The notes under the pieces are model-generated. The model was not told where the DNA came from. It saw nothing but the letters and a program-made list of their open reading frames with translations, and ran no database searches. From Apiotrichum sp. Y4204 (lineage: Eukaryota; Basidiomycota; Tremellomycetes; Trichosporonales; Trichosporonaceae): a DNA stretch of 64,000 nucleotides. The DNA lies in the NCBI GenBank assembly GCA_025531455.1, contig JAMYHL010000014.1, forward strand, positions 657,606 through 721,605, written 5' to 3'. Shown piece by piece: positions 1-10,523 of this stretch (positions are counted from its first letter, which is position 1; every line of letters begins with the position of its first letter). A program made the translations under genes and the position numbers.

Positions 1-606
1 GATTGTGCGCGCATCGCCGCTGCGGATGACATTCGACGATGAGATAGAGCTGAATGTGCCCGTCGTGAATGGCGTCCCAGACATCAACGGCGCGTCGCTG
101 AGCCTCGTACATCACATGCAGACGCGCGACGGCTCGACCCTGGGGCTGATCGACCTCACCCGCAGAGCACTGGCGCACGCCCGCCCCGCAACGCTCCCGG
201 CCCTGGTCCGCGCCGCAGGCCAGCTGTGGACTGCTGCCCGCCACCTGCGCGACGAGATCCGCATTCTCAAGCTCTACTACCCCTCGACTTACTCTGCCGA
301 CCACAACACGTTCACGGCCACCGCGGCGGTCATGCTCCCGAAGCAGCGGGCCAAGGTCCAGCTCACGTTCACAATAGGCCACGGCACGCTCGCCGCCTGG
401 CCGAGTGTGCACGCCGTCACGGCGATCCGCGTCAACGCCGAGGTGGTCTACGGCAGTGCAGAGTGAGTATAATCAGCTTTGGGGGAAATCAGCTGACATC
501 CAGTGCGGCGGGTATCAAAAGCTCAGCGGAGGAGATGCTCGCGACCGTCGTGCCTGACGTACCAGGCGTGCTGTACCAGGCCTGCTCGACGGCGGCGGGA
601 GTGTAA
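1..606 (+). CDS. Spc7/KNL1-like kinetochore protein, C-terminal part (5' end outside window)
   Basis: Partial gene; the frame is already open at the window edge. Exons <1-462 and 504-606, with a 41-nt intron (GTGAGT...CTGACATCCAG), TAA at 604-606. About 188 residues are visible. The pattern of a Trp-containing helix, LRDEI..L...YP, a stretch LPKQRAKVQLTF and a final YG resembles the C-terminal RWD region of fungal Spc7/KNL1, the scaffold that links Mis12 and Ndc80 complexes at the outer kinetochore. That family assignment is from recalled pattern, not alignment. The N-terminal MELT-type repeats and coiled coil expected of Spc7 would lie left of the window, so identity rests on this tail alone. 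The ORF could be opened artificially at 5, but there is no ATG there and the upstream codon is also open, so it is a continuation. Confidence 0.65.
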
Positions 607-879
607 TAGGGTAGAGGGGATTCCAGTTGGGCGTTTGGAGGAAGTGGGTCGTGAAACGTCAAGTTGTTCGATGAGGCGCCTGCAAGATCTCCGAATATCT
701 TCGTGGACGACGCGCCGAGGGCTGAGCTCCAACGGAGGTCAATGCCCTTTACCTTCAAGCTTGCCAAGCTCAGAGCTTCGAACATCACGCCGAGCTATAA
801 CGCCCAGTCGTTCCCACGCTCCACAGAGTGACGGCGCCATTCCGGGATTTTCTGAGTCTGTTCAAAGACAGATTGTACG

Positions 880-888
880 ATATATAAC
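880..888 (+). promoter_or_regulatory. TATA box for first small secreted protein
   Basis: ATATATAAC about 60 nt before the ATG at 945. Several other genes in this window show TATA elements 50-85 nt before their ATG. Confidence 0.55.
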
Positions 889-944
889 AAGCTCGTCCTG
901 TAAACATGTATCAACGTCTATTCTCACCTCGAAGCACAAACAAC

Positions 945-1118
945 ATGCGCATCTCGCTCCTCGCCCCGCTCGCCCTCGCCGTGGCCGCGTTCGCCGCGCC
1001 CGCCGCCGACCCCCAAAGCGACTACATCAAGGGCGGCGGCGGCGGGTTCAGCCGCTGTGCGGGCTGTCACCTGTCGTTCCTCCCCTGCCCGAAGGAATGC
1101 TGGACCAGGAAGAATTAG
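945..1118 (+). CDS. Tiny secreted cysteine-rich protein A
   Basis: Intronless 57-residue ORF. I chose the ATG at 945 rather than the in-frame ATG at 906 because 945 begins a clean signal peptide: MRIS, a hydrophobic Leu/Ala core, then an Ala-rich cleavage region near residue 20. The mature part is about 37 residues with a Gly run (GGGGG) followed by four cysteines in the spacing C-x2-C-x6-C-x3-C and a short basic tail ending RKN. A TATA box lies at 880. I recognise no family. Its neighbour at 1990 has the same architecture (signal peptide, then a short Cys-rich mature peptide), which suggests a related pair of secreted peptides. Function unknown; effector-like, antimicrobial or cell-wall roles are all possible. 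Confidence 0.6.
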   Translation: MRISLLAPLALAVAAFAAPAADPQSDYIKGGGGGFSRCAGCHLSFLPCPKECWTRKN

Positions 1119-1904
1119 GAGTGTCGTCCATGGAGCGATGCCCTGCAGTGCGCGCGCTGCCTGGATGATTGGACCACTGGTCAGTTCCCCGGAATATCGA
1201 AAAGCGTGAACTGATTCCAGAGTGCCAGCGCCCATCGTATAATCGGTACCAGGTCAGAATAGGAGCTGGAATAAGTAGAGAGATGAAGGAAATATGAGCG
1301 GTCTAGAGTCAGTTGTCGCTGGTTAGGATTGCCACAAACCGGAAACCTCGACGGGTACCTAGCAAATCTCACATGACGCAACCCAAAGGCCCAGAGCCCA
1401 GAGGTTGTCGCGCATGTCAGTTCCGTTGGAGAGTGGAGAAGCCCCACCGTAGCCTGGCCGCTACCTGGCTGCCAGGGCAGGCGTAACTGAGCGTCCCCTG
1501 TCTGTCCTGTCCCATGGCAGTGGGTTGGTAGCAGGAGATTGGGCGTGGCGGGCCCGTCACTGGCTGAACCAGTCTCCTCTCGGGTTACACTCCTGGCGGC
1601 ATTTTCGATGCTGGTGATTGTCGACAGTTTGTAGACTGGACAGCGTCTGCTGCCTCGGAGCTCAGTGTGGCATTACTACTACTGGGTCAATCCGGGAGAT
1701 GGATGTAACATTACCGGAATCTCGGCATGTTCATGAGCAGCGAACAGCATACCGAGACATGAGGCACGCGTTGCTCGACTCGTCGGTTCCTTGTCGACGA
1801 ACGTACTCGCGGATCAGTGTTCGGGACGGTTCCACCGTGTGACCTTGGTAACCCCATCGAGATGCCGACGGAAGACCCGCAGTCGAGTCGAGAGACTAGG
1901 TTCG
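1119..1904. other. Intergenic region between the two small secreted protein genes
   Basis: No ORF with a signal peptide or conserved motif. Short ORFs at 1181-1447 (minus) and 1618-1842 (plus) look random. No tRNA-like arm seen. Confidence 0.5.
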
Positions 1905-1912
1905 CATATATA
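1905..1912 (+). promoter_or_regulatory. TATA box for second small secreted protein
   Basis: CATATATA 85 nt before the ATG at 1990. Confidence 0.55.
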
Positions 1913-1989
1913 CCACCTCCTCATCCCCCCTCCGATCCCCTCGAGGTCGCAACTCACAATAACAGCGCCACCACAGCCCCCACCACACA

Positions 1990-2178
1990 ATGCGCTTCCC
2001 CCTCCTCGCCCTCCTCGTGCTCCCGCTAGCCAGCGCCGTCCCCCGGCCCCCGCCCCCAGGCGACGAGCCGTACCCCGCCTGTCCCCCCGGCACGATGGAG
2101 TGCTGCCCTTCCTGGCCGTGCCGGCCTATCGCCGAGTGCAAAAAGGTCAAATGCGGAATCATCGGGCATGGCATGTAG
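1990..2178 (+). CDS. Tiny secreted cysteine-rich protein B
   Basis: Intronless 62-residue ORF. A signal peptide (MRFPLLALLVLPLASA, cleavage near residue 16) is followed by a Pro-rich linker and six cysteines spaced C-x6-C-C-x4-C-x5-C-x4-C, then a short GIIGHGM tail. The adjacent cysteines and compact spacing suggest a disulphide-stabilised mini-protein. It is 0.9 kb downstream of secreted protein A, on the same strand, also TATA-driven and also intronless, whereas nearly every other gene here is multi-exonic. Low complexity outside the cysteines makes homology hard to judge by eye. No family recognised. Confidence 0.6.
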   Translation: MRFPLLALLVLPLASAVPRPPPPGDEPYPACPPGTMECCPSWPCRPIAECKKVKCGIIGHGM

Positions 2179-2351
2179 TTGAGCGCCGCGGCGCAAGTCG
2201 GTTTCGGGCAGCGGTGTCCGAGGTGGAGAGCTCGATGGAGAGCATGGAGGGTCCTGATAGTGACACGAGATGAAACTCAAGTACTTTGCGTGCAGCGTGC
2301 GCAGCGTGCGAGTCAAGGATGGAAGGATGCAGGGCTGGGCGAGACAAAAAT

Positions 2352-2434
2352 TGGACGAGTTAGGAATCGAACCAAAGACCTTTCCAAATCACACAAATGC
2401 GAATGGAACGCTCTACCAACTGAGCTACACGCCC
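2352..2434 (-). tRNA. tRNA-Ala (anticodon CGC) with 10-nt intron
   Basis: Reading down from 2434: acceptor GGGCGTG pairs with CTCGTCC, including the G3-U70 wobble that identifies alanine tRNA; D arm GCTC/GAGC; anticodon stem TTCCA/TGGAA. The anticodon CGC is at 2401-2399. A 10-nt intron (2388-2397) starts one base 3' of the anticodon, the usual eukaryotic position. T arm TTTGG/CCTAA has a T-T mismatch; T loop TTCGATT. Discriminator base is A. Without the intron the length is 73 nt. A run of five T follows on the minus strand (2346-2350), a Pol III terminator. Confidence 0.9.
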
Positions 2435-2731
2435 GACAATATTTTTTGGAAATCCCGCTAGACAGGATGAGTCATTCATGGGCTTAGGTGGCATGACGTC
2501 ATGGAAAAATGATGGTCCGTCACCACCCCGGCCACCCCACCCCACCCCATGCACGTCATCCTCCCCACCCCGCGGCGGGCTTCATGCGCCGCCCATGGAA
2601 GCCGCCCGGTATATGGTCGCGCGACGACCCACGACCCACTCCCGCTAGCCCGCTCCCGCGCAACCCATAATCCACGTTCTTCCCGTTCTCCCATTTTCGC
2701 AACCGCCCACTCCCTCAATCCTCATTCAACC

Positions 2732-4733
2732 ATGGCGCCCCGTCTCCGCGTCCTCATCTCCTCGTCCACCGCATACCCGCCAACGGCGGTGTGCCCCGTC
2801 AACTCGCCGACGCCGACGCAGGTGCGCACAGCAAACTTTGAAGGCGAGATATCCGTCTTTGTGCGCGACTTTACCGGCGAGGGCGCGGCCAAGGGCAACG
2901 GGCAGTGTTACTTTGGCGAGAGCGGGCGCGAGGACATGACCTATGGCATTGTCGTGCGAGGTGCGTACTGTTTTGGAATTTCTGGTTCTCTCGCCAGTGG
3001 TCGTAGGATGAGCCGTACTCGTGTGATATCCAAACCAAATTGATAACTGATCAATTAACAATGTTGTTCCTTCTGAAGACGACCACTGGCTTTCCCACTT
3101 TGCCTTCGTCTGGATCCGTGGATCTGTAGATAGAGGTGGATGGGAATGTCGGCACGCGTCCGTGGCGTTCATGTCGCGCCGCGCGCCGCAATTCAGCGCC
3201 GCAAGCCCCGAAGCGATTGCGAAACGCGCTGACACCAGGACGATACCTCGACAATCCGAGTGCCGACGACGTCGTCTTTGGCAACATCTTCGAGTTCCCC
3301 ATTCGCGACAGCTTGCCGTGGGGCACGGCGATAGCGACCAAGTTCATGTAGTGAGTATTCGCCTCCTTTGGAAGAGCCCGTGAAGAGGGGTAGTAGACGA
3401 TGGGCAGCGCTTTCTTCGATAAAGTGGAGATGGGCGCGTGCTTCTTCGAGAAGCATGGAAAAGAGTATCTCTCGGTCTCAGTTGGTCTAGGTCCGATAAG
3501 AGCCAGCTAGGAGACGATCATTCAGGTCCCATCATGTCACGCCAGATCGGCTTCCACCGCAGATCCACTGCAATCACCACCTGCATTCTTCACTCCATCC
3601 ATCTTCATTCTTAATCTCTTTCATTCTTCTTTTGCCATGTCCTCCATGCCTCTTAAAAAGCATACGCTACAGCCCCCTGTGGGATTTGAACCCACGATCT
3701 TAACCATGCGCCGAATGCAGGAGCTTCCTGCACGCCGGAAAGTTACGCCTTAGCCACTAGGCCAAGGGAGCGGTGGTGAGGGGAGTCGGGCGGCGGACAG
3801 ATAAGGGCTGCGAACGCCCGACTGCAAGCTCGAAAGCTTGCAGGCTCACAGACTCTGAGGAGGGTGGGGTCGCAGAGGTGGGATAGCAAAGGGTGGCCGC
3901 TCAAGGGCGGTGACGCGTTGGAGAGGGATACGAGACCCTTGGAGCCAGGGACGCCGTCGACCCTTTTCCGACCGCCCGCTGACATCAGCTTTATCGACCC
4001 GACGCTCAAGCTCGACGTGTACGCCGACAAGCCATGGGCGCTCTCCCCGGCAGTGGCGACGATGAACCACCTCTCGATCCGGCCCACGGCCGGCGCCGAC
4101 GAGGTGGCTTCCCTTGCGGCCGACAGCGCTGCCGCCCCCGGTCCGGCAGTTACAGTTAATGAGGACGCGCTCTCCGCCCTCCGCGCCGACCTACGCACTG
4201 CCGAGACCGAGTCGCAGCCACGAGACGTGCGCACCCGCCGCCGCTTCTTCGCGGACGAGGCACACCGCAAGTTCCCGCTCGACGGCGAGGTCGGAATGGA
4301 GTTCTCGAACGGTATACTGGGTGAGTGAGGGTGGGAGCTCATAGCCGTACACCCGACCTCACTGCATTGCCGTTCTTGACGCTGACACGCAGACTTCAAC
4401 ACGCTCTCCGTGCAGCTGCCGCGTCCGTTCGCGATGCAGATTCCGCTTCTGAAGTACTGGGACGGGCAGCCGGTGACGTACGTGTGCCGCCGGCGCGTGG
4501 CCGAGGGCGAGAGTCCGGTGACTCCCGACGGCATATACTGGGCGGTTGCGTTTGAGATTGTCGACGAAGACGCCAAGGCGGCACTCGCCAAGCGCGGGGG
4601 GTCGGTTAAGAGTACTGGGAAGGGTACTGATGGGCAGGCCGAAGAAGAGGAAGATAAGGATGCCGGGAGTGGGACGGCCGGGACGGTGAAGACCGAGTCG
4701 GCGCAGGAGTCGGCGAGTCAGGATGTCGATTAG
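2732..4733 (+). CDS. DUF1769 family protein (UPF0590-like)
   Basis: Exons 2732-2960, 3239-3350, 3989-4320, 4393-4733; phases agree and give 337 residues. The family is recognised from the order of blocks: YFGESGREDMTYGIVVRGRY, SADDVVFGN.F..PI, the signature YADKPWALSP (exon 3), DFNTLSVQLP and LKYWDGQPVTYVC. DUF1769 proteins are conserved in fungi and of unknown biochemical role. The C-terminus after about residue 285 is a Gly/Glu/Lys-rich disordered tail. I chose the ATG at 2732 over an in-frame ATG at 2549 because a TATA-like element (about 2610) lies between them. Introns 1 (278 nt) and 2 (638 nt) are far longer than the local norm, and intron 2 contains a complete tRNA-Arg on the opposite strand. 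It converges on the SLC41 gene with a 258-bp gap. Confidence 0.88.
3671..3771 (-). tRNA. tRNA-Arg (anticodon CCG) with 28-nt intron, nested antisense in an intron
   Basis: From 3771 downwards: acceptor GCTCCCT pairs with AGGGGGC; D arm GCC/GGC; anticodon stem TAACT/GGTTA; anticodon CCG at 3738-3736; a 28-nt intron at 3707-3734 one base after the anticodon; T arm GTGGG/CCCAC with loop TTCAAAT. The discriminator base is U. Length without intron is 73 nt. An oligo-T run follows on the minus strand (3655-3659). The whole gene lies in intron 2 of the DUF1769 gene, on the opposite strand. Confidence 0.9.
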
Positions 4734-4991
4734 AGTATAGACTTGTTGTGCCCTTGTTAGATCTGTCTACTGTAGATTGTCATGCACCCTTTCCTCATTC
4801 CCCTCAATCCTCCCACGCTAGCTTGAGTACAATGCATGCACATACAAGTGTCGCAGTCTAATGTCGTGCACGTTGCTACAACTTACAAAGATGTGGGACA
4901 CACGCCTGTCCCCGTCCGCCTCCGCGCAGCTTCGCTACCTCTCCCCATGGCTCCTCCCTCCTCCTGTAGATCTAAGTGTTTTTGAATTACC

Positions 4992-7144
4992 TCACTTGCC
5001 GCTCTCCATCACGGTCGTGTTGCCCATCACGCGACACAGCTCGTACGCAATCATGAGCATGAGCTGCCCGACAAAGTCGACGGCGGCCGAGTGGATCGGG
5101 AGGACGTACGAGCTGAAGTCAGTACGAGTGGAAACTATAACGGCTGGCAGTACTCTCCGCCATTCTACTCTCCGCCATTTACTCACTCGGGATCGAGGTC
5201 GCGCCACCAGCAGAACACGGTGAGGAAGTGCGCCGAGATGAGTGAAAAGGCCGCCATGGCCGCATAGGCCACCCAGCCCGCCCACCCGAGGTCGACGTCG
5301 CTCCACCCCGCGACGTGCACAAAGCCGAGGAACGCCGCCTGCACGGGGAACGCGAGGACGAAGAGGATGCCCATGCTTTGCTCGGGGGAGAGCCCGTGTT
5401 GGTCACTCTCGCGGGCGGTTTCGGGGTGTAGTTTCTTGTGCAGCGTCGTGCTTAGCCGGTTGGCGTGGATCGCGCCCAGAGAACCCGTTAGGCCAGTCAT
5501 GGAAATTGCAAGCAGCGCAAAGCTGCGGTACTTGCCCACTCCGGACTGCAGGACCATGCCGGTGCCAGACGAGACGATCATGGCGCCAATCTGACGTCAG
5601 CTATCGTCGGCTGGATTCTGTAGCTCACGAGAGGGATCCAGCTGCCGCGCGCAATGTCCCGGACCCACGCGTCGCGGAGGACGCGGACCGTGAACCACAC
5701 AGCTGCCGCAGCCATGATAAGCACGAGAATGAAGGGGCCCGGGGTGTCCATCGCGCTCACGAGGCCGGTGCCGATCAGCGCCAATATAAACAGCGTGACC
5801 AGGTCGCCGAGGCAGGCTGCAACGGGCGGTGTGATGTTGTCTGGCATGTCAGCGGAATTGAATTGGTCGCGTGAGCAGCCCCGCAGCGGTAGGCTGGCTC
5901 CCACATGCACTCACCCGGATCGATATTGCACCAGCGGCATAGTACGACGAGGCCACACATAAAGCTGCCGAGGGAGAGGGACGAGAGGCCGGCGGCGCCC
6001 ATGCTGGTCGCGAGCACCATCACGAGCTGGGCAAATCCGGGACGCGTCCGTCCCTCGCGCCACGGGTCATTCTGGTTCGGGTCGGAGACCGTGCCATTGG
6101 ACGGCAGGTCCGGCGCAGTCGGCACGTCGCCGAGGCGGTGGGTGGTGACGAGGCCGAGGAAGAACGACATGCCGGCGGCGAGGAAGGAGATGAGCAGCGC
6201 CTGCAGGCCCAACAGCGTCATGTTTGCGACTATCAGCCGCCGCCGTGTCCTGCGGCTGTCGAGCTCGCCAAGTGTGGCAGATGTGCCAAGCCGTGCCGAG
6301 AGACACATCTCGCTGCGCAGAGTCAGCTTGGTACCAGTGGGCCGAGTGCGGACTCGGCGATCGGGACAAAACTGTAATGGCACGTGCTCGGCCCACACAA
6401 CTTGCTCCGCACTCCGCTCCGCTGCAAAGCTACTCACAGGTTGCCCTTCAGATTGCCGATCATGGGAACGAGGATGAAGAGCTCGTCGACGCGGCGGAAG
6501 ACCCGCCAGCGGGCGTAGTGCTCGAGTAGTTCGCCAGAGAAGACGAGGCCGATTAGACCGAAGAGGAGTGATGGTGTGGACTGACATCAGCAACAAAATT
6601 CGGGGGGACACGCACGCCGCCAGCACACATGCACGGCGTCGTGCGTCGTGCATCGCGCATCGCGGTGCATCCAGCGACAACAATGGGGGACGTGGGGTGA
6701 ATGCCGACGACCCATCAAGTAGATTCTGGCGTGCCCACACGACTCCTGGCAGGGACTCACCGAAAACAACAATCCCTTGATGTCGCTCCACTTGCTCTCG
6801 ATGACGCTCATCGTGGTCTTGACGCTCCCGCTATCGCTCGCGGGGCTCAGGAGGGGGTCCGCATCGCCGTCTCTATCCCCGCGGTCGATATCAAAGCTGT
6901 CCCCGCGATTGCTCGCCGTCCCGGTACTCCGGCCGCTCGACCCGACAGTACGGTCCAGGGGTGACCGGTCGCCGTTGGAGCCGTCCCGGTCTCTCTCCTG
7001 TGCTGCGGCCGCTTTTTTGCTCACGCTCACGGGGTCCAGCTCGTACTCGCCGTACGCATCGTAGTTGGCCAGGCCGGCGGCGGCGGCGAAGCGCCGTGCT
7101 TGCCGTACCGTCTCGGCCACGTCGCGCTTCAGAATCGGAGACAT
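4992..7144 (-). CDS. SLC41/MgtE-type Mg2+ transporter
   Basis: Six exons: 6761-7144, 6438-6580, 5915-6312, 5629-5840, 5187-5590, 4992-5112; 553 residues. The N-terminal ~130 residues are hydrophilic. Two MgtE-like membrane domains follow. The first carries LVPMIGNLKGNLEM followed by LSARLGTSATLGELD, the hallmark of SLC41 carriers; the second carries IGAMIVSSGTGMVLQ and later HANRLSTTLH. About ten hydrophobic segments are visible. SLC41 proteins move Mg2+ (and possibly other divalent cations) across plasma or organelle membranes. The ATG at 7144 opens directly into a long exon. It is the downstream member of a tail-to-head pair with the acidic-repeat gene (311 bp apart). A CNNM-type gene, another Mg2+-linked family, lies 5 kb away. 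Confidence 0.9.
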
Positions 7145-7454
7145 GGTGGATGGGTGGACACAGACTTCCAAATCTCGGGACGAGCCGGGTAAAGGGACGG
7201 TGGTGGTGTGTGTGGTGGAGGGAAGCAAAGACGAGAGATCATCTTGGCACGGACACTGCCCAAATTTCCGCCCACGCGCGCCCACTTTGCCCTGACGTGA
7301 TCTGGGCGGGCTGATGGCACGCCACACACCTGCATGTGCACACAGTTGCCACCCAGCCAGCTGGGCTGTCTGTGCAGCCATCAAATAATGGCCAGAACAG
7401 AGACGGCACACAGCCAGATCTTCAACGTCTGACAGCTCACCCAGTCTCTAACGT

Positions 7455-10400
7455 TTATTCATCGTCTAGATCGTCACTGATATCGTCGTAACTGTAGATG
7501 CCCATGTGCATGGACGCAGGGGCCAACACAGTCTGGTCAAAGTCGGAAGGCGTTGGCGTTTGTTGTGGAGATCGTGGGCCAACGAATGGTTCAAACGGCT
7601 GGTGGTTAGCGGAGCCGCTTCGGTCGTCGAGGTCGTCGAGGTCGTCGCACTCGTCCAGATTGTCGAGGTCATCGAGGTCGTCGATTTCGAAGCCATCAAG
7701 GTTTCCCTGAGATGTTGTCTGCGGATAGCTTTGGTCTGAATGTGGATCGTAAGCCAACGATGCGATGTCATCACAGAAATCACTGCGGCAGGGATAATCG
7801 CGGCCCTCTGTGTATTCTGTCGGTGCGTCCAGGCCCTGGATGGTAGTGTGTGTATGAGGGTACTCGTCGTCGAGGTCGTTAATCTCATAATCGTCGTGTT
7901 TGATTGATGGCGGGGTATCATCCTCCCATTCCGAATACAGCCGGTGCTGACTGACGCTGAAAGTGTCCAGCGACGATATACTCAGCGCACCCAAGGGAAG
8001 ACCGGGATCGCTTTGCTGAAGGCTGTTCTCGAGATCAATGTCGTCGTCTGGATCGACTGCGTCGCGGGGTGGCTGTTGGAGGACGCAATCGAGATCGCGG
8101 TTGCCGTACTGTTCCAACTCATCCAAATCATCCAAATCGTCGAAGACGTTCTCTCGCATAGGCGGATAGGGATTATCGATATCATGTTCCAGAGATTCTG
8201 CTGGATAATTGTCCGACTGCATCCGGTGGAGATTGTGCCGATCTCCCGAGTATGACGCCTTCTGGGTCGAACCTGGAGTGTGGGAGAAATTATGGAATGC
8301 CTGATGGGCTGGGCCATCCTGGTTGGAGGGAACGAGGCTGTTGTGAGACTGAACCAGTGGTGGCTCCCTGCCGCTATCATCCAAGTGATCGTCATCGAGA
8401 TCGTCGAACTCCTCATCTGGAGCCATGTCGAGGTTGGAATTCAGGTCGTGGGCAAGGGAGGACCAGCTGCCGTCGATCGGGACGCGCTCATTCTTGACGT
8501 CCAGCGGTATTGATTCGTAGAGCGTGTCGTGTCCGGTGTCCGCCTGGTACTCATTTGTCTGATACTCCTGATACGTAAACGACGACTCGACGATCTGAGG
8601 ACCAATGTCCGATTGGGAGACGGGCTCATCGTCAAGGTGGAGCACCTTGTTGTGGTATTGATGGTGAGGGATGTACCATGCGTCGGAAAGAATATGTGAA
8701 TGCCCAAAGGTCCTATGAGGTGTGCCGAGGATATCCTCGATACTGTCCCCGAGGCTCTCTTCCATATCGTCCTCGTAGTACTCCTCCGCATCCAGGTCAT
8801 CCAGGTCGTCATCTGGATCATGCAGTAGCTCGTCGTGAGAGTTCTGCGTTTCCTCGTGGGAATGAGTCTGGGGATGGGGACGTAAAGCGGACGTTGTGAA
8901 TGGCTGAGAAGGCATGGGCAGTTGCGTTGGGCTGTCGGCTGGTGAATCGCCCTCACTTTGTAACGTGGACGGCACCTCATGGAAGCTCTCGGGCTCTTGC
9001 AACTGGACGATCAGTACACAGCTCACTAAACGAACTCACTGGAGCCTTAGCAGCACCCTTTTTTGTGTAACCCTGCCTAATCTGCATCCACCCAGCGAGA
9101 CCAGTGACAGCTAGGCCGCTGGCAAGTGAATCGCGCAGCTTATCTTCAGCGGACTTATTGTCATCCGCCAACCTCATCCGTTGAAGGTAGGTAGCGATCT
9201 TGTCGATGCACTCCTCTTCGCGTTTCTCCTCCAGCTCCGCCTGCGTGATCGCCGGACTTAACTGCTGCGAATCGTTCTTGTTTCGTTTGGGTTGTCGAGC
9301 GTACGTCTGGAGACGAGCCATGGCATTGGCCTGATGTTTGAGTGCCTTGAACTGCGACGATTGCAACTCCTCAAACAACTCCCGACATTTCCCCAGAAGC
9401 GGGGTGTCATGGCGTGCAGAGAGTGTGAGGAAACAGTTGAAGGCGTCGAAGAGGCCGGAAGGCATGAGCAGGGTAGGCTGGGACTGGTGTAAGATTAGCA
9501 GACAGCGTTTCTTATCTTACCTCGATGAAGTTGCCGTCAAATACGTAGGGAAAGCGCCTGCCTTTTAGCGCTGTTCTGGGAACTCGCTGCTCACCGGATC
9601 ATCTGCAGCCTCATAACCTTCTGCATACCCAGTCCCACTTGGACCAGAACTTCCGCCTCGGCGTCGATGTTGTCCTTGGCAGGCTGTTCAGCCTCAGGAG
9701 TGTCAGGATCTTGGACCTGTGGCGAATGTTGGGTTTCGGCCGTTGAGGGTTGCACTTGCTGTGTTCCTTCCTGTGAGTCCTGTGACGTCTCTGATCGTGC
9801 TGCATTTTCCTGGGTAGACTGCGACTCTGAGCTGATCTGGGAGGAAGTCTGCTCTCCGAAGATGGCCTCAAAACTGAGTGCGGCAATTTGCGCTGCTTGA
9901 GTCTCCGGATCGAGAACATCTTCTTTTGCTCGCCGTTTGCGCCCTCTTGTCGCAGAGGGAAATGACCACTTGAGGGAGATGTCGATCCGTGTGAGGCACG
10001 CAACCGGCTCGCCCGAGGGAATGATAGGCGCGTCGAGTGTGTCGGAGTGTAGAGCTGACTTTGGGGTGAAGAGAAGTTGGCCACCAGGGGAAGTGGAGAT
10101 GAACTCTTGTGGATAGTCGAACCGTTCAACGCCCAGGGCTTTTCGATTCTGGGGATCAGCGAGGCATTTCAGATACCAATGCCATCTCACCAGAACGAGC
10201 CACTCGCCAACTGCCATCTCCACTTTGTCGCCGATCCGCGCTTTGTCCTGCTCCTCGACCGGCAGTCCACTTGCGTCAATTTCCCATGCGACGACGACCT
10301 TGCCATTCGTCGGGGGAACAACCTTGATTTCCTCTTCTAGTCCCTTTCCTCGCGGGCTGGGTGGAGCGAGGACGGAAGTCACGGTGGCATGGGGCTTGAT

Positions 10401-10523
10401 TCTGAGACGGAGGTGAGGGAATACTTGAGGGTCACTTGAGGAAGCGCCCTGTGCGGGAGCGATGATTGTGATTGTCGCCGAGGAGAGAGGGACGTTGTAT
10501 GTTGTGGAGCTGGTCTCGGTCAT
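7455..10523 (-). CDS. Unknown 971-residue protein with C-terminal acidic Leu-Asp repeats
   Basis: Five exons: 10191-10523, 9595-10148, 9521-9557, 9040-9483, 7455-9002, joined by 37-42 nt introns; phases agree. Intron 1 (42 nt, GTGAGA...GCTGATCCCCAG) is a multiple of three without a stop, so unspliced mRNA would add 14 residues. The first ~250 residues look folded, with a basic patch RGRKRRAK near 190; a Ser/Gln/Glu-rich linker follows; 310-455 is helical with RQPKRNKN. From about 457 to the end the chain is disordered, with seven acidic clusters built on DDLDDLD, including FDDLDDLDELEQY, a double cluster IDDLDDLDNLDECDDLDDLD (both around the middle to end) and the terminal DDLDDE. Such Leu-Asp motifs resemble acidic activation or short-linear-motif docking regions; that is inference. 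No family recognised. Confidence 0.75.

Noticed and set aside
2549..2731. N-terminal extension of the DUF1769 protein from an upstream in-frame ATG
   Set aside because: A TATA-like element at about 2610 lies between, the extension is low-complexity, and the family begins near the 2732 ATG.
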